A DNA stretch of 64,000 nt from Hydrogenophaga sp. IBVHS2 (GCF_002127215.1 NZ_NFUT01000001.1:868001-932000), one strand, 5' to 3'; shown: positions 43,801 through 53,642, counted from the stretch's first letter. Numbers and translations are program-made. Notes: generated by a model from the letters alone, not told the origin.

Positions 43801-44825
43801 CCCGCCCGGCCAGCTCGCCGATGGACGCCGGCAAGGGCGAACTGCAGATCTGGCGCGACACCAAGGCGGTGTTCAGTGCCCGCATCAGCGACCTGCAGCA
43901 GGTCTGGGACAGCGTGAGCTGGAAGATCAACCAGCAGCGCGACAACCCGGCCTGCGCCGACGCCGAACACGCCGCCGCCGGTGACCCGACCGACCCCGGC
44001 CTGCACAGCCACCTCAGCTTCGACCCGGCCGAGGACGTGGCCGCGCCGTTCCTGAACCGGGCGCGTCCGCGCGTGGCCATCCTGCGGGAGCAGGGCGTCA
44101 ACTCCCATGTGGAGATGGCCCATGCCTTCACCCTGGCCGGCTTCGACGCCTTCGACGTGCACATGACCGACCTGCAGTCCGGCCGCGCGAAGCTGGCCGA
44201 CTTCCAGGGCGTGGTGGCCTGCGGCGGCTTCAGCTACGGCGACACGCTGGGCGCCGGCATCGGTTGGGCCCGCTCCATCACCTTCAATGCGGCGCTGGCC
44301 GACCAGTTCAAGGCCTTCTTCGCCCGCACCGACACCTTCGGCCTGGGCGTGTGCAACGGCTGCCAGATGTTTGCCGAACTGGCCGACATCATTCCCGGCG
44401 CACAGGCCTGGCCGCGCTTCACCACCAACCAGAGCGAGCGTTTCGAGGCGCGCCTGTCGCTGGTGGCGGTGCTCGATTCGCCCAGCCTGTTCCTGCAGGG
44501 CATGGCCGGCACCCGCCTGCCGATCGCGGTGGCGCATGGCGAGGGCTATGCCAACTTCCGCCACCGGGGCAACGCCGCCGAGGTGATCGGCGCCATGCGC
44601 TTCGTGGACCACACCGGGGCGGCCACCGAGCGCTACCCCTTCAACCCCAACGGCAGCCCGGGCGGCCTGACCGCCGTGACCACGGCCGACGGCCGCTTCA
44701 CGGCCATGATGCCGCACCCCGAGCGGGTGTTCCGCAACATCCAGATGAGCTGGACCGACCAGGACCCGTCGGCCTACAGCGGCTGGATGCGCCTGTGGCG
44801 CAACGCCCGCCGCTGGGTGGGTTGA
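40818..44825 (+). CDS. purL: Phosphoribosylformylglycinamidine synthase (large single-chain PurL)
   Basis: Fourth step of de novo purine synthesis: converts FGAR and glutamine to FGAM with ATP. The 1335 aa single chain has an N-terminal PurS-like part, a linker, the FGAM synthase core ([19 protein letters not shown] near 310; [11 protein letters not shown] near 810) and a C-terminal class I glutaminase with the nucleophile in [12 protein letters not shown] (about 1177) and late HGEGYAN and [10 protein letters not shown]. The start is GTG at 40818, giving [16 protein letters not shown]; no ATG is available in the conserved N-terminus. All domains are intact. Confidence 0.98.
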   Translation: MSLHLRFFDGGNAVSDFKVQQLLPRLQAVSDKITHLSARFVHLASFDAEPDAALEQRLAELLTYGEPVTEAHQALAAQDAPALLVMPRLGTVSPWASKATDIARNCGLVLHRVERLVEFRIGLKSGLLGKASLKPEQLQAVAAVLHDRMTETVVLQRDQARALFTELQAAPMEHVDVLGGGRAALVQANTAWGLALAEDEIDYLVTAFQGLGRNPTDVELMMFAQANSEHCRHKIFNAQFTIDGTPQDKSLFGMIRHTHQTSPQHTVVAYSDNASVMEGHPVQRLVARFDGQQLPRYQLEAATHHVLMKVETHNHPTAISPFPGASTGAGGEIRDEGATGRGSRPKAGLTGFTVSRLWGGLSDQPGGKPEHIASPLQIMTEGPLGGAAFNNEFGRPNLLGYFREYEQQVDGVQRGYHKPIMIAGGLGSIDATQTRKIEFPAGTLLVQLGGPGMKIGMGGGAASSMATGTNAADLDFDSVQRGNPEIERRAQEVINHCWQQGERNPILAIHDVGAGGLSNAFPEITNDAGRGARFDLRAVPLEESGLAPKEIWCNESQERYVLAIAPESLETFRAFCERERCPFAVVGVATEERELKLVDEGAESPVDMPMAVLLGKPPKMHRDVKTVVRQSPPLDLTDIDLQKAVIDVLSHPTVASKRFLVTIGDRTVGGLSHRDQMVGPWQVPVADCAVTLADHTGFAGEAMSMGERTPLAATSPAASGRMAVAEAITNLLAAPIELPRVKLSANWMAACGEPGEDAALYETVKAVGMELCPALGVSIPVGKDSLSMRTQWQADGQTRKVTAPVSLIVSAFASLPDVRGTLTPQLDRDTEDTTLVLVDLGKGRHRMGGSILAQTLSHPGGEVPDLDSPQDLIALVDAVNTLRSQGRVLAYHDRSDGGLLAAVAEMAFAGQVGVALNVDLLVTEGDGISDSRAEVGDAKNWSKQVSARREELTLRALFNEELGVVLQVRTAERNEVMQVLREHGLSKFSHFIGKTRPASSPMDAGKGELQIWRDTKAVFSARISDLQQVWDSVSWKINQQRDNPACADAEHAAAGDPTDPGLHSHLSFDPAEDVAAPFLNRARPRVAILREQGVNSHVEMAHAFTLAGFDAFDVHMTDLQSGRAKLADFQGVVACGGFSYGDTLGAGIGWARSITFNAALADQFKAFFARTDTFGLGVCNGCQMFAELADIIPGAQAWPRFTTNQSERFEARLSLVAVLDSPSLFLQGMAGTRLPIAVAHGEGYANFRHRGNAAEVIGAMRFVDHTGAATERYPFNPNGSPGGLTAVTTADGRFTAMMPHPERVFRNIQMSWTDQDPSAYSGWMRLWRNARRWVG

Positions 44826-44843
44826 CCCTCACACGGAGACACC

Positions 44844-45764
44844 ATGGCCGGAACCAGTCTGCTCGCCCTGATCGACGACATCGCCACCTTGCTGGACGAT
44901 GTCTCGGTCATGACCAAGGTGGCGGCCAAGAAGACCGCCGGCGTGCTGGGCGACGACCTGGCGCTCAATGCCCAGCAGGTCACCGGCGTCCACGCCGACC
45001 GTGAACTGCCGGTGGTCTGGGCGGTGGCCAAGGGCTCGGCGGTGAACAAGATGATCCTGGTGCCGGCGGCGCTGCTCATCAGCGCGTTCCTGCCGTGGCT
45101 CATCACGCCGCTGCTCATGCTGGGCGGCCTGTTCCTGTGCTTCGAGGGCGCCGAGAAGCTGCTGCACAAGTTCTTTGCCGGGTCATCGGACGCTGACGCG
45201 AAGCACCGCGCCGAACTGATTCAGGCCGTGCAGGACGAAAAGGTCGATCTGGTGGCCTTCGAGAAGGACAAGATCAAGGGCGCGGTGCGCACCGACTTCA
45301 TCCTGTCGGCGGAAATCATCGTCATCTCCCTGGGCGCCGTGGCCACGGCCGGCATGGCCCAGCGGTTGGGCGTGCTGGTGGCCATCTCGGTGCTGATGAC
45401 CGTGGGCGTGTACGGCCTGGTGGCCGGCATCGTCAAGCTCGACGACCTGGGCCTGTACCTGCACCGGCAGGCAGCGGCCTGGCAGCAGGCGCTGGGGCGG
45501 GGCATCCTGGCCTTCGCCCCCTGGCTCATGAAGGCCCTGTCGGTGCTGGGCACGGCCGCCATGTTCCTGGTGGGCGGCGGCATCCTGGTGCACGGCGTGC
45601 CGGCCGTGGGCCATGCCATCGAGGCCTTGGCGGCGGGGCTGGGTGCCTGGGGCGGCCTCCTGTCCAGCCTGGCCGGTGGCCTGGTGGGCCTGGCCTGCGG
45701 CGCAGTGGTGGCCGGCGTGGTGTCGATGGTGGCCCGCCTGCGCAAGCCCGCGGCTGGCGCCTGA
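44844..45764 (+). CDS. DUF808 (YedI-like) inner membrane protein
   Basis: The 306 aa protein starts [20 protein letters not shown], diagnostic of the DUF808/YedI family, and contains [20 protein letters not shown]. About five to six hydrophobic segments follow (near 75-100, 155-200, 225-260 and 265-295). The function of the family is unknown to me. It follows purL by 18 bases and is 3 bases from the next gene, so the three may share a transcript. Confidence 0.87.
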   Translation: MAGTSLLALIDDIATLLDDVSVMTKVAAKKTAGVLGDDLALNAQQVTGVHADRELPVVWAVAKGSAVNKMILVPAALLISAFLPWLITPLLMLGGLFLCFEGAEKLLHKFFAGSSDADAKHRAELIQAVQDEKVDLVAFEKDKIKGAVRTDFILSAEIIVISLGAVATAGMAQRLGVLVAISVLMTVGVYGLVAGIVKLDDLGLYLHRQAAAWQQALGRGILAFAPWLMKALSVLGTAAMFLVGGGILVHGVPAVGHAIEALAAGLGAWGGLLSSLAGGLVGLACGAVVAGVVSMVARLRKPAAGA

Positions 45765-45767
45765 TCC

Positions 45768-46130
45768 ATGGCGCAGCGGCCAACGGCACCGTCCGAGCAC
45801 TGGCTGCGGGACGTCGGCACCGACTCGGTGGCGGTGCTCGACATTCCGGGGCTGGTGGAGCGGGCCCGGGTCTTCGATGTGGACATCACCCTGCTGGTGG
45901 ACGCGCCCGCCACGCCGGGCGGTGCCTGGCACGAGCTGTCGGTGGAGTTCGACGGCCAGCGCCAGTGGTCGCGCCGCATCGACACCCGCAACCCGGGACA
46001 GACCGACGGCCTGGAGTACCACCAGCAGGTGCGCCTGGCCCCGGAGCAGGCGCTTCGGGTCAGGGCGCAGGCCCGCGTGCACGGTGCCCGGATTCGCCAG
46101 CTGCTGATCGAGGCCCGGGAAGACCGCTGA
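45768..46130 (+). CDS. Hypothetical soluble protein, 120 aa
   Basis: No family is recognised with certainty. The sequence alternates hydrophobic and polar residues as a small beta-sandwich would (RVFDVDITLLVDAP; AWHELSVEFDGQRQWSR; ALRVRAQARVHG). There is no signal peptide or membrane segment. The start lies 3 bases after the DUF808 stop, strongly suggesting translational coupling with that membrane protein. It converges on rlhA with a 12-base gap. GC-rich codon use matches its neighbours, so it is probably a real resident gene. Confidence 0.7.
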   Translation: MAQRPTAPSEHWLRDVGTDSVAVLDIPGLVERARVFDVDITLLVDAPATPGGAWHELSVEFDGQRQWSRRIDTRNPGQTDGLEYHQQVRLAPEQALRVRAQARVHGARIRQLLIEAREDR

Positions 46131-46142
46131 CCTGTCCTCCGA

Positions 46143-48131
46143 TCAGGCCGTCGTGACCGGCCGGGTCTTGTAGAAGCGGATGGGGCTGGTGGCCGTCTGC
46201 TGGGCGATGTCCCGCACGCTCTGGGCCACGCCGGGCTTGAGCTTGCCCACCACATGCATCTCGCAGGGCTTGCAGTCGAAGCGCAGCGTGAGCTTCTCGT
46301 TGCCATGGGTGATGGTCATGGGCTCGGCCTTGACCGTACCCTGCACGCCGGTCACGCCCTTGGCCTGCTTGGGGCACAGGCTCAGGCTGAAGCGCACGCA
46401 GTGCTTGGTGATCATCAGGCTCACTTCGCCGGTTTCCTCGTGGCTCTCGTAGGCCGAGGCGATCACCTTCACGCCGTGGCGGGCATAGAAGTCGCGCGCC
46501 TTGTGGTTGTAGACGTTGGCCAGATACGTGAGGGTGTCTTCCGGGTAGGGCACGGGCGGCTCCACCGGTACCGCGCGCGGCAGACGCGTCCAGGCGGCGG
46601 CGCGCGCAGCCTCCAGCGCAGCCACCGCGTCGCGGCGCAGCGGGTTGAGCATTGACGCCGGCACGAACCAGGGCTGCGTCAGGTCCAGCGCGATGTCGAT
46701 GGGCTCGAAGATGGTCTCGCCCATGCGGCCCAGGGCCTCGCGCAGCTTGCCGTCGGCCTGTGCGGCATCCCGCGCCGGCTCCAGGGCGGCCTGCAGCGTG
46801 GCCGAGCCGGTGTGGCCGTCCTCGTCGGTCAGGTCCAGCACCAGGCCGCCCGGCACCTCCGAGAGCTTCATCCACACGCCGATGCGGCGATCGGCCGACT
46901 TGCGGTCGAGCGTGCGCACCCATTCCATGTCGCGGTTGCGGTTGATCACCGTGCCGCGCTTGAGGTGGCGCAGGCCCGCCAGCTCATCCTTGGGAAACAC
47001 CCGCCAGCGGCCCTGTGCGCCGGCGGCGTCGGCGCGGTTGATCTGCAGGCCCACCAGTTCCTTGTGCAGGTCCAGATAGCACAGGCCGTCGCCGTTGTGG
47101 ATGACGGTGGCCGGGTCGTCGGTCTGGATCTCGACCCAGCGGTCGCCCACCTGGGTCACCCAGCCGATGGGGCGGCCCGGGTTCTTGGGCGTGTCGAAGG
47201 CGCCGATGTCCTCCTTGCGGCCCTGCACGAAGTAATCGGTGAACTCGCGGTTGAAGTTCTGGTCCGGGTCGGGCGTGAAGCTGAAGCTGCAGCGGCCGCT
47301 GGAGGCACGGGCCAGCTCGGGGCGTTCGTCGAGGATCTCGTCGAACAGTCGGCGGTAGTGGGCGGTGATGTTCTTCACGTAGCCCAAGTCCTTGTAACGG
47401 CCCTCGATCTTGAAGCTGCGGGCGCCGGCCTCGATGAGGTCGCGCAGGTTGTCGCTCTGGTTGTTGTCCTTCATGGACAGCACATGCTTGTCGTGCGCCA
47501 CGATGCGGCCCTGGCTGTCCTTGACCTCGTAGGGCAGGCGGCAGGCCTGGGAGCAGTCGCCCCGGTTGGCGCTGCGGCCGGTGTGGGCGTGGCTCACATA
47601 GCACTGGCCGCTGTAGGCCACGCACAGGGCGCCGTGGATGAAGAACTCCAGCGTGCAGCGCTCGGGGTCGGTGGCGGCGCGGATGGCCGCGATCTGCGGC
47701 AGCGTGAGTTCGCGGGCCAGCACGATCTGCGACAGCCCGGCGTCCTGCAGGAAGCGGGCCTTTTCGGGGGTGCGGATGTCGGTCTGGGTGCTGGCGTGCA
47801 GCTGGATCGGGGGCAGGTCGATCTCCAGCAGGCCCATGTCCTGGATGATGAGCGCGTCCACCCCGGCATCGAACAGCTGCCAGGCCAGTTGTCGGGCCGG
47901 CTCCAGCTCGTCGTCGCGCAGGATGGTGTTCATCGTCACGAAGATCCGGCTGCCGAAGCGGTGGGCATGGCGCACCAGGCGGGCGATGTCCTGCACGCTG
48001 TTGTCGGCCGAGGTCCGGGCACCGAAGGACGGGCCGCCAATGTAGACCGCGTCGGCGCCGTGGTTCACGGCCTCGATGCCGATGTCGGCATCGCGGGCCG
48101 GGGAGAGCAGTTCGATCTGGTGGGGCAGCAT
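46143..48131 (-). CDS. rlhA: RlhA, 23S rRNA C2501 hydroxylation protein (U32 peptidase family)
   Basis: The 662 aa protein has the length and full-length pattern of E. coli RlhA (YdcP) rather than the shorter tRNA-modifying YegQ. The N-terminus IELLSPARDADIGIEAV, FFIHGALCVAYSGQCY and RGDCSQACRLPYEV carry the U32 signature and its conserved cysteines; the C-terminal part has SFKIEGRYKDLGYVKNIT and LRFDCKPCEMHVVGK. RlhA is required for 5-hydroxycytidine at position 2501. I chose the ATG at 48131 to match the family start; the frame is open farther upstream across the divergent intergenic region. Confidence 0.9.
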   Translation of the reverse strand: MLPHQIELLSPARDADIGIEAVNHGADAVYIGGPSFGARTSADNSVQDIARLVRHAHRFGSRIFVTMNTILRDDELEPARQLAWQLFDAGVDALIIQDMGLLEIDLPPIQLHASTQTDIRTPEKARFLQDAGLSQIVLARELTLPQIAAIRAATDPERCTLEFFIHGALCVAYSGQCYVSHAHTGRSANRGDCSQACRLPYEVKDSQGRIVAHDKHVLSMKDNNQSDNLRDLIEAGARSFKIEGRYKDLGYVKNITAHYRRLFDEILDERPELARASSGRCSFSFTPDPDQNFNREFTDYFVQGRKEDIGAFDTPKNPGRPIGWVTQVGDRWVEIQTDDPATVIHNGDGLCYLDLHKELVGLQINRADAAGAQGRWRVFPKDELAGLRHLKRGTVINRNRDMEWVRTLDRKSADRRIGVWMKLSEVPGGLVLDLTDEDGHTGSATLQAALEPARDAAQADGKLREALGRMGETIFEPIDIALDLTQPWFVPASMLNPLRRDAVAALEAARAAAWTRLPRAVPVEPPVPYPEDTLTYLANVYNHKARDFYARHGVKVIASAYESHEETGEVSLMITKHCVRFSLSLCPKQAKGVTGVQGTVKAEPMTITHGNEKLTLRFDCKPCEMHVVGKLKPGVAQSVRDIAQQTATSPIRFYKTRPVTTA

Positions 48132-48199
48132 GGGCAGAATCGGAAGGTCGCGGCCGGCAGACGGCCGAAGATAACCCGATATTGTCCCGGAGAAGCCCC
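48132..48199. promoter_or_regulatory. Divergent promoter region of rlhA and the alpha/beta hydrolase
   Basis: A 68-base gap. On the minus strand GACAAT (48181-48186) sits 49 bases from the rlhA ATG. On the plus strand GATATT (48178-48183) overlaps it and lies 16 bases before the hydrolase ATG, with CGGAGAAG as ribosome site. The two candidate -10 elements overlap on opposite strands, so initiation may be mutually exclusive. Confidence 0.4.
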
Positions 48200-48931
48200 A
48201 TGACCGCATCCCCCACCTTCGTTCTGGTCCATGGCGCCTGGCACGGCGCCTGGTGCTGGCGCCGGGTGCTGCCCCTGCTCAGGCAGGCCGGCGCCGAGGC
48301 CCATGCGGTCACCCTCACCGGCGTGGGCGAGCGGGCCCACCTCTTGACCCCGGCGGTCGACCTGCACACCCACATCCAGGACGTGATCGGCCTGATCGAT
48401 GCCGAGGAGCTGAGCGATGTGGTGCTGGTGGGCCACAGCTACGCCGGCATGGTCATCACCGGCGTGGCCGACCGGCTGCAGCAGCAACGACCCGGCGCGC
48501 TGGCCCGGCTGGTCTATCTGGATGCGTCGGTGCCCGACCCCGGCACCGCCTGGAGCACGCCGCACAGCCCGGACACCCGCCAGGCCCGCAGCGCGGCGGC
48601 CGCGGCCAGCGGCGGCCTGAGCTTTCCGCCGCCGGACGCCTCGGTGTTCGGCCTGGACGGGGCCGACCGCGACTGGGTCAACCGCCGTCAGACGCCCCAG
48701 CCCTTTGCGCTGTACCACCAGCCGCTGCAGTTCGATGCCGCCCGGGTGGCGGGCCTGCCGCGCACCTTCATCGACTGTACCGCACCGGCGCTGCCCACCA
48801 TCGCGCCGGCCCGCCTCAAGGTGCGGCAGGAGCCCGGCTGGCAGGTGCTGGAAATGCAAACGGGGCACGACCCGATGGTCAGTGCCCCGCTGGAACTGGC
48901 GCACCTGCTGATGCAGGTCGCGGCGGCCTGA
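48200..48931 (+). CDS. Alpha/beta-fold hydrolase (small esterase type)
   Basis: The 243 aa protein starts TFVLVHGAWHGAWCWRRVLP, an oxyanion region typical of the plant-type methyl esterase/hydroxynitrile lyase branch. The nucleophile elbow is GHSYAG (about 80-85) and the catalytic His is in TGHDPM near the C-terminus. No signal peptide is present, so it is cytosolic. The substrate cannot be inferred. I chose the ATG at 48200 because it has CGGAGAAG at a good distance; an in-frame start at 48182 exists. Convergent with the parvulin gene. Confidence 0.85.
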   Translation: MTASPTFVLVHGAWHGAWCWRRVLPLLRQAGAEAHAVTLTGVGERAHLLTPAVDLHTHIQDVIGLIDAEELSDVVLVGHSYAGMVITGVADRLQQQRPGALARLVYLDASVPDPGTAWSTPHSPDTRQARSAAAAASGGLSFPPPDASVFGLDGADRDWVNRRQTPQPFALYHQPLQFDAARVAGLPRTFIDCTAPALPTIAPARLKVRQEPGWQVLEMQTGHDPMVSAPLELAHLLMQVAAA

Positions 48932-48937
48932 GCCGTC

Positions 48938-49717
48938 TTACTGGATCTTGGCCTTCTCGCGCAGGCCTTGCTGGAACGCGTTGAGCTTCTGGCCCTGCAG
49001 CTGCTGGACGATCTGCGGCTTGACCTCGTCGAGCTTGGGCAGCTCGGCGTCGCGGATGTCGTCGACGCGGATCACGTGCCAGCCGAACTGGGTCTGCACC
49101 GGAGCGTCCGACAGCTGGCCCTTGCCCAGCTTGAGCATGGCCTGCGAGAACTCGGGCACATAGCTGGCGGCCGGGGCCCAGTCGAGGTCGCCACCGTTGG
49201 CGCCGGATCCCGGGTCCTTGGACTGCTTCTTGGCGATGTCTTCGAACTTGGCACCGCCCTTGATGGAGGCGATGATGGCCTTGGCCTCGTCTTCCTTCTC
49301 GACCAGGATGTGGCGGGCACGGAATTCCTTGCCGCTGTTGGCCGCCACGAACTTGTCGTACTCGGCCTTGACGTCGGCGTCGGTCACCGGGTTCTTCTTC
49401 TGGAAGTCGGCGAACAGCGCGCGGATCATGAGCGTCTGACGGGCCAGCTCCATCTGGGTCTTGAACTCGTCGGTGCCGGCGATGCCGCGCTTCTGGGCTT
49501 CCTGCATGAAGATCTCGCGCAGGATGACCTCTTCCTTGAGCTGGGCGCGCACGGTGTCGTCGACCGGGCGGCCGGCAGCGGCCACCTGGGCGGCCAGGGC
49601 GTCGATGCGGGAGGTCGGCACCGGCTTGCCGTTGACGATGGCGACGTTCTGGGCTGCAGCCCACGGTGCGGTGGAGATCAGCACGGCCGCGGTCAGGGCC
49701 GACAGGGACAGTTTCAT
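48938..49717 (-). CDS. Periplasmic parvulin-type peptidyl-prolyl isomerase
   Basis: The 259 aa protein has a signal peptide (LSALTAAVLISTAPWAAAQ, cleavage near residue 23), an N-terminal SurA-like helical region and a parvulin domain with FRARHILVEKEDEAKAI (about 132-148), GGDLDWAPAASYVPEF and FGWHVIRVDD. It probably assists folding of exported or outer-membrane proteins, in line with bamB and the YfgM-like gene elsewhere in the window. It follows bolA by 7 bases on the same strand and is preceded by AGGAAC. Confidence 0.92.
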   Translation of the reverse strand: MKLSLSALTAAVLISTAPWAAAQNVAIVNGKPVPTSRIDALAAQVAAAGRPVDDTVRAQLKEEVILREIFMQEAQKRGIAGTDEFKTQMELARQTLMIRALFADFQKKNPVTDADVKAEYDKFVAANSGKEFRARHILVEKEDEAKAIIASIKGGAKFEDIAKKQSKDPGSGANGGDLDWAPAASYVPEFSQAMLKLGKGQLSDAPVQTQFGWHVIRVDDIRDAELPKLDEVKPQIVQQLQGQKLNAFQQGLREKAKIQ

Positions 49718-49724
49718 GGAGTTC

Positions 49725-49997
49725 CTAGGGGGTTGAAATCTCGATGGCCAGCGCGTGCAGGCCCGCGTCTGTGAAGTCGCGCAGGGCATCATACACAAGG
49801 CGATGACGCGCCACGCGGGTGCGGCCGACGAACGCCGGCGCGTCGATCCGCACCCGGAAATGGGTGCCCTGGCCGCGTCCGTTGGAGCCCGCATGCCCGG
49901 CATGTGCGGCGCTCTCGTCCAGCACTTCCACATGGGTCGGATGCAGGGTCTGGCGCAAACGTTCCTCGATGGCGGCGGCGGTGATGTCCTGCATCAT
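49725..49997 (-). CDS. bolA: BolA-family protein
   Basis: The 90 aa protein has a class II KH-like fold with the conserved [17 protein letters not shown] block and a C-terminal ALAIEIST strand. BolA proteins act with monothiol glutaredoxins in iron-sulfur handling and in morphology control. The ATG at 49997 overlaps the yciB stop by 4 bases (ATGA); the second Met at 49994 is an alternative. A His in the loop around SAAHAGHAG may serve as cluster ligand, which is inference. Confidence 0.9.
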   Translation of the reverse strand: MMQDITAAAIEERLRQTLHPTHVEVLDESAAHAGHAGSNGRGQGTHFRVRIDAPAFVGRTRVARHRLVYDALRDFTDAGLHALAIEISTP

Positions 49998-50536
49998 GAT
50001 TTGCCTGCCGTTTCATCCTTGAGGTGGCGGGCGATGTAAATGCCCTGACCCACGATGAACACCACCGGGAAGATGTAGCCCCAGAGCTTGAAGTTCACCC
50101 AGTCCTCGGTGCTGTAGTAGGCCGCCACCCAGCCGTTGATGGCCGCCATGAACAGGAAGTAGCCGACCCAGGCCACGGTGAGCCGCGCCCACACGGTTGC
50201 AGGCAGGCTCAGCTGGCTGCCCAGCAGGATCTGCAGGAAGTTCTTCTTCCAGATCCACAGGGCAGCGGCCAGCACCACGGCCATGCTGGCGTACAGCACG
50301 GTGGGCTTCCACTTGATGAAGCGCTCGTCCTGCAGGAACAGGGTGAGCGCACCGAACACCAGCACCAGCACCAGCGTGACCTTGTGCAGCGTCTGCAGCT
50401 TGCGGTCGAGCAGCCATATCAGGCCGGTTTGCAGCACGGTGGCGGCCATCAGCACGGCGGTGGCCACGTAGATGCCCTGCCACTTGTAGGCGGCCACGAA
50501 CAGACCGATCGGGAAAAAGTCGATGAGAAAGCGCAT
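49994..50536 (-). CDS. yciB: YciB, inner membrane septation/cell-envelope protein
   Basis: The 180 aa protein has five hydrophobic segments and the YciB (intracellular septation protein A) N-terminus [18 protein letters not shown], plus [14 protein letters not shown] and the late [20 protein letters not shown]. It is implicated in envelope synthesis and division. It begins the minus-strand yciB-bolA-parvulin operon. GATAAT lies 6 bases before the ATG, so a leaderless transcript is predicted. The frame stays open far upstream, but that part overlaps a plus-strand gene and is not conserved. Confidence 0.93.
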   Translation of the reverse strand: MRFLIDFFPIGLFVAAYKWQGIYVATAVLMAATVLQTGLIWLLDRKLQTLHKVTLVLVLVFGALTLFLQDERFIKWKPTVLYASMAVVLAAALWIWKKNFLQILLGSQLSLPATVWARLTVAWVGYFLFMAAINGWVAAYYSTEDWVNFKLWGYIFPVVFIVGQGIYIARHLKDETAGKS

Positions 50537-50542
50537 GGGCGG

Positions 50543-50548
50543 ATTATC
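50543..50548 (-). promoter_or_regulatory. -10-like hexamer placed for leaderless start of yciB
   Basis: On the minus strand GATAAT is followed by CCGCCC and the yciB ATG. No ribosome site fits in the gap. Confidence 0.4.
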
Positions 50549-50629
50549 GGCCGCGCGGCATACCCTTCCCGCGCCGGGGAACTGGCGGGCCGGTCGCCGG
50601 CTCCATCGGCCATCTGTATGGAGGACCCC

Positions 50630-51616
50630 ATGAACACCCAGGAACAGCAAGCCATCCTGACCATCGCCCTGCTGGCGGCCTTCGCCGACGGCCAGAAGGC
50701 CGACAGCGAGCGCGAGGCCATCCGCCAGATCGCCGACTCGCTGGGCCACGAACCGGGGGGTGGCGGTCTGGCCCGCCTGTATCAGGATGTTTTGCTGAAG
50801 CGGGCCACCGTGGCCGGCGCCGTGGCGGGACTGTCCGACCCGGCCCACCGCCAGCTGGCCTACGAGATGGCGGTGTGCGTCTGCGAGGCCGATGGCCAGC
50901 GCAGCGCGGCCGAGGCCACCTTCCTGTCCGACCTCAAGGCCCGGCTGGTGCCGGCCGCCGAAGCGGTGGCGCCGTTCGAGCGGCAGGAGGCCGAGCTGGT
51001 GCAGGCCACGCGCGAGCTGGTGCCGGCGGCGGCGCCGGCAGCCGCTGCGGCCGGCGCCGCCGCAGTGACCCCGGTGGTCTCGGTCGACCCTGCCCGCGAC
51101 GCCGCACTGGACAAGACCATCCTCAACCATGCGCTGCTGGCCGGCGCCCTGGAGCTGCTGCCGCAGTCCTGGGCGTCCATGGCCATCATCCCGGTGCAGA
51201 TCAAGCTGGTGCATGCCATCGGCGTGGCCCACGGCGTGACGCTGGACCAGGGGCACATCAAGGAATTCCTGGCCGCTGCCGGGGTGGGCATGACCTCGCA
51301 GTACCTGGAACAGTTCGGCCGCAAGCTGCTGGGCGGCCTGCTGGGCAAGGCGGCGGGGCGGACCGCCGGACGCGTCGGCGGGGCGGCCACCGGCATGGCC
51401 ATGTCGTTTGCCACCACCTATGCACTGGGCCAGGTGGCCCGGCGCTACTACGCCGGGGGGCGGACCATGAACACCGCCGTGCTGCGGGACACCTTCCAGA
51501 ACCTGCTGGGTCCGGCCCGCGACCTGCAGACCCGCTACCTGCCCCAGATCCGCGAGAAGGCGGCCACGCTGGATGCCGGGCAGATCATGAACCTGGTGCG
51601 CAACCCGGTGCGCTGA
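50630..51616 (+). CDS. TerB-like plus DUF697 (YcjF-like) protein
   Basis: The 328 aa protein has an N-terminal TerB-like helical domain ([20 protein letters not shown], about 6-95), an Ala-rich linker (about 125-150) and a C-terminal DUF697/YcjF-like membrane-associated domain ([19 protein letters not shown], followed by the Gly/Ala-rich [19 protein letters not shown]). TerB domains occur in tellurite and stress systems and bind metal. The combination suggests an envelope-stress role, but this is inference. GGAGG at 50620-50624 fixes the ATG at 50630. Divergent from yciB, convergent with msrB. Confidence 0.82.
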   Translation: MNTQEQQAILTIALLAAFADGQKADSEREAIRQIADSLGHEPGGGGLARLYQDVLLKRATVAGAVAGLSDPAHRQLAYEMAVCVCEADGQRSAAEATFLSDLKARLVPAAEAVAPFERQEAELVQATRELVPAAAPAAAAAGAAAVTPVVSVDPARDAALDKTILNHALLAGALELLPQSWASMAIIPVQIKLVHAIGVAHGVTLDQGHIKEFLAAAGVGMTSQYLEQFGRKLLGGLLGKAAGRTAGRVGGAATGMAMSFATTYALGQVARRYYAGGRTMNTAVLRDTFQNLLGPARDLQTRYLPQIREKAATLDAGQIMNLVRNPVR

Positions 51617-51634
51617 CGTCAGCCCTCGGCGGTA

Positions 51635-52063
51635 TCAGCCTTTGGGCTGGTGATCGATCGACGCCGAGTTCATGCAGTAGCGCAGACCGGTGGGTGCCGG
51701 GCCGTCCTCGAACACGTGCCCCAGGTGGGCGCCGCACTGGCTGCACACGGTTTCCACCCGCACCATGCCGTGGCTGCGGTCCACCCGCTCGGTGATGGCG
51801 CCGGGTATGGCCTTCCAGAAGCTCGGCCAGCCGCAGCCGGCGTCGAACTTGGTGCCGGCGTCGAACAGGTGGTTGCCGCAGCAGATGCAGTGGTAGCTGC
51901 CGTCGGCCCAGATCTGCTCGTACTTGCCGGTGAAAGGCCGCTCGGTGTAGGCCCGGCGCGTGATCTCGAAGGCCCCGGGCTCGGCGCCCTTGGCGGCCAG
52001 CAGTTCGCGCCATTCGGCATCGGATTTCTGGATGGGGAAGTCGGGGGTGTCCGGGTGTGTCAT
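51635..52063 (-). CDS. msrB: Peptide-methionine (R)-S-oxide reductase MsrB
   Basis: Repairs methionine-R-sulfoxide in proteins; 142 aa. Two zinc-binding CxxC pairs are present, CICCGN (about 59-64) and [16 protein letters not shown] (about 107-122), with [11 protein letters not shown] between them. The catalytic cysteine is in RYCMNSASI (about 129). It lies 19 bases downstream of selO on the same strand, so both may be expressed together under oxidative stress. Confidence 0.95.
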   Translation of the reverse strand: MTHPDTPDFPIQKSDAEWRELLAAKGAEPGAFEITRRAYTERPFTGKYEQIWADGSYHCICCGNHLFDAGTKFDAGCGWPSFWKAIPGAITERVDRSHGMVRVETVCSQCGAHLGHVFEDGPAPTGLRYCMNSASIDHQPKG

Positions 52064-52082
52064 GGCAAGCCTCAGGGGTTGA

Positions 52083-53561
52083 TCAGGATGAGCAGCTGAT
52101 TTCGATGCCGGCGGCCCAGTCCGGGGGCAGGGCGGCCAGATCGTCTTCGCCTGATCGTTCGTCGAACGGCGCCTGCAAAGCTTTCAGCAGGCGCTGCACT
52201 TCGGAGAAATCGCCCTCGCGGGCACGGCGGATCGCGATTTCGGCCAGGTGGTTGCGCAGCACGATGCGCGGGTTGGTGCGCTGCATCTGCGCCCGCGTGG
52301 CGGCGGCATCGAAGCCGGGCTGGGCCTGCAGGCGCTCACGCCACCGTGCGGCCCAGGCATCGAAGGCTTCGCGCTGCAGGAACAGGTCGCGCACCGGCTC
52401 CAGCGGGCCGTCGGCGGCATCGCTCAGGCGGCGGAACAGCACGGTGAAGTCCACCGCGTCCCGGGCCATGAGCTGCATCAGGTCCTCGACCAGCACCTCG
52501 TCGCCGGGCTGCACGGTGTTCAGGCCCAGCTTGGCGCCCATGCGGCGCTGCAGGGCGGCCAGGAACAGCGTCTTGTAGGGCTCCAGGGCGTCCAGCGCCT
52601 GCTGCTGGTCGTCCATCAGCGGCAGCAGCGCCTGGCCCAGGCAGAACAGGTTCCAGTAGGCGATGTTGGGCTGGCGGTGGTGGGCGTAGCGGCCGCCGGT
52701 GTCGCTGTGGTTGCAGATGTGGCCCGGGTTGAAGGCATCCAGGAACTGGAAGGGCCCGTAGTCGATGGTCAGGCCCAGGATGCTCATGTTGTCGGTGTTC
52801 ATGACCCCGTGGCAGAAGCCCACCGCCTGCCACTGGGCCAGCAGCTCGGCCGTGCGCGCGCTCACCGCCTCCAGCAGGGCCGCGTACGGGTTGCCGCCGG
52901 CTTCGCGGCAGGCCGGGTGGTGGTGGTCGATGACGAAATCGGCCAGTCGGCGCAGTTCGTCGATGCGGCCGGCCGCCGCGAAGTGCTCGAAATGCCCGAA
53001 GCGGACGAAGCTGGGCGCCACGCGGGTGACCACGGCAGCGGTCTCGACCGTCTCGCGCACCACCGGGGCGGGCGATGCGGTCAGGGCCAGCGCCCGGGTG
53101 GTGGGAATGCCCAGGCCGTGCATGGCCTCGCTGCACAGGAATTCGCGGATGGAGCTGCGCAGCACGGCGCGTCCGTCGCCCATGCGGGAATACGGCGTCA
53201 GGCCGGCGCCCTTGAGCTGGAGCTCCTGCGGGCCGGACGGGGTGTCGATCTCGCCCAGCCAGATGGCGCGACCGTCGCCCAGCTGCCCGGCCCAGTGACC
53301 GAACTGGTGGCCGCTGTACACCGTGGCGATCGGCCGGCTGCCGGGGAGCAGGCGGTTGCCGGTGAAGACCTCGGCCGCCTCGGCGCCGGCCATCCAGTCG
53401 GCCGGCAGGCCCAGTTCCTCGGCAAGTCCCGCCGACCAGGCGACCCATTGCGGATCGGGCAGCGGCGTGGGCGGGTTGTCGGTGAAGAAGGCCTCGCCCA
53501 GGTCGGCAAAGCGGTTGCGCCAGACCAGGGTCGGCGAGCGGGTGGGGACAGTCAGGCTCAT
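52083..53561 (-). CDS. selO: SelO (YdiU), protein adenylyltransferase pseudokinase
   Basis: The 492 aa protein transfers AMP to Ser/Thr/Tyr of target proteins under oxidative stress. Conserved blocks include [58 protein letters not shown] and [19 protein letters not shown]. The C-terminus is ISCSS: the third-last residue is Cys where animal SelO has selenocysteine, the proposed redox switch. The start at 53561 gives the family N-terminus; the longer open frame is not conserved. CACAAT lies 7 bases before the ATG. Confidence 0.94.
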   Translation of the reverse strand: MSLTVPTRSPTLVWRNRFADLGEAFFTDNPPTPLPDPQWVAWSAGLAEELGLPADWMAGAEAAEVFTGNRLLPGSRPIATVYSGHQFGHWAGQLGDGRAIWLGEIDTPSGPQELQLKGAGLTPYSRMGDGRAVLRSSIREFLCSEAMHGLGIPTTRALALTASPAPVVRETVETAAVVTRVAPSFVRFGHFEHFAAAGRIDELRRLADFVIDHHHPACREAGGNPYAALLEAVSARTAELLAQWQAVGFCHGVMNTDNMSILGLTIDYGPFQFLDAFNPGHICNHSDTGGRYAHHRQPNIAYWNLFCLGQALLPLMDDQQQALDALEPYKTLFLAALQRRMGAKLGLNTVQPGDEVLVEDLMQLMARDAVDFTVLFRRLSDAADGPLEPVRDLFLQREAFDAWAARWRERLQAQPGFDAAATRAQMQRTNPRIVLRNHLAEIAIRRAREGDFSEVQRLLKALQAPFDERSGEDDLAALPPDWAAGIEISCSS

Positions 53562-53568
53562 CCCCCGG

Positions 53569-53574
53569 ATTGTG
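53569..53574 (-). promoter_or_regulatory. -10-like hexamer placed for leaderless start of selO-msrB
   Basis: On the minus strand CACAAT is followed by CCGGGGG and the selO ATG. This is the same arrangement as the GATAAT cases but with a different hexamer. No ribosome site fits in the 7-base gap. Confidence 0.35.
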
Positions 53575-53642
53575 CGACCCGGGGCCAGACACGCCGGTGA
53601 CAGGGTTTCCCCGCCCCTGCGTGGAAGCGGCTGGCTGCACGG

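Noticed and set aside
40689-44717. A 1342-codon open frame on the minus strand opposite purL
   Set aside because: It lies antisense to an intact, fully conserved purL. Its product is rich in His, Gly, Ala, Leu and Arg without domains, the expected shadow of GC-rich codon bias.
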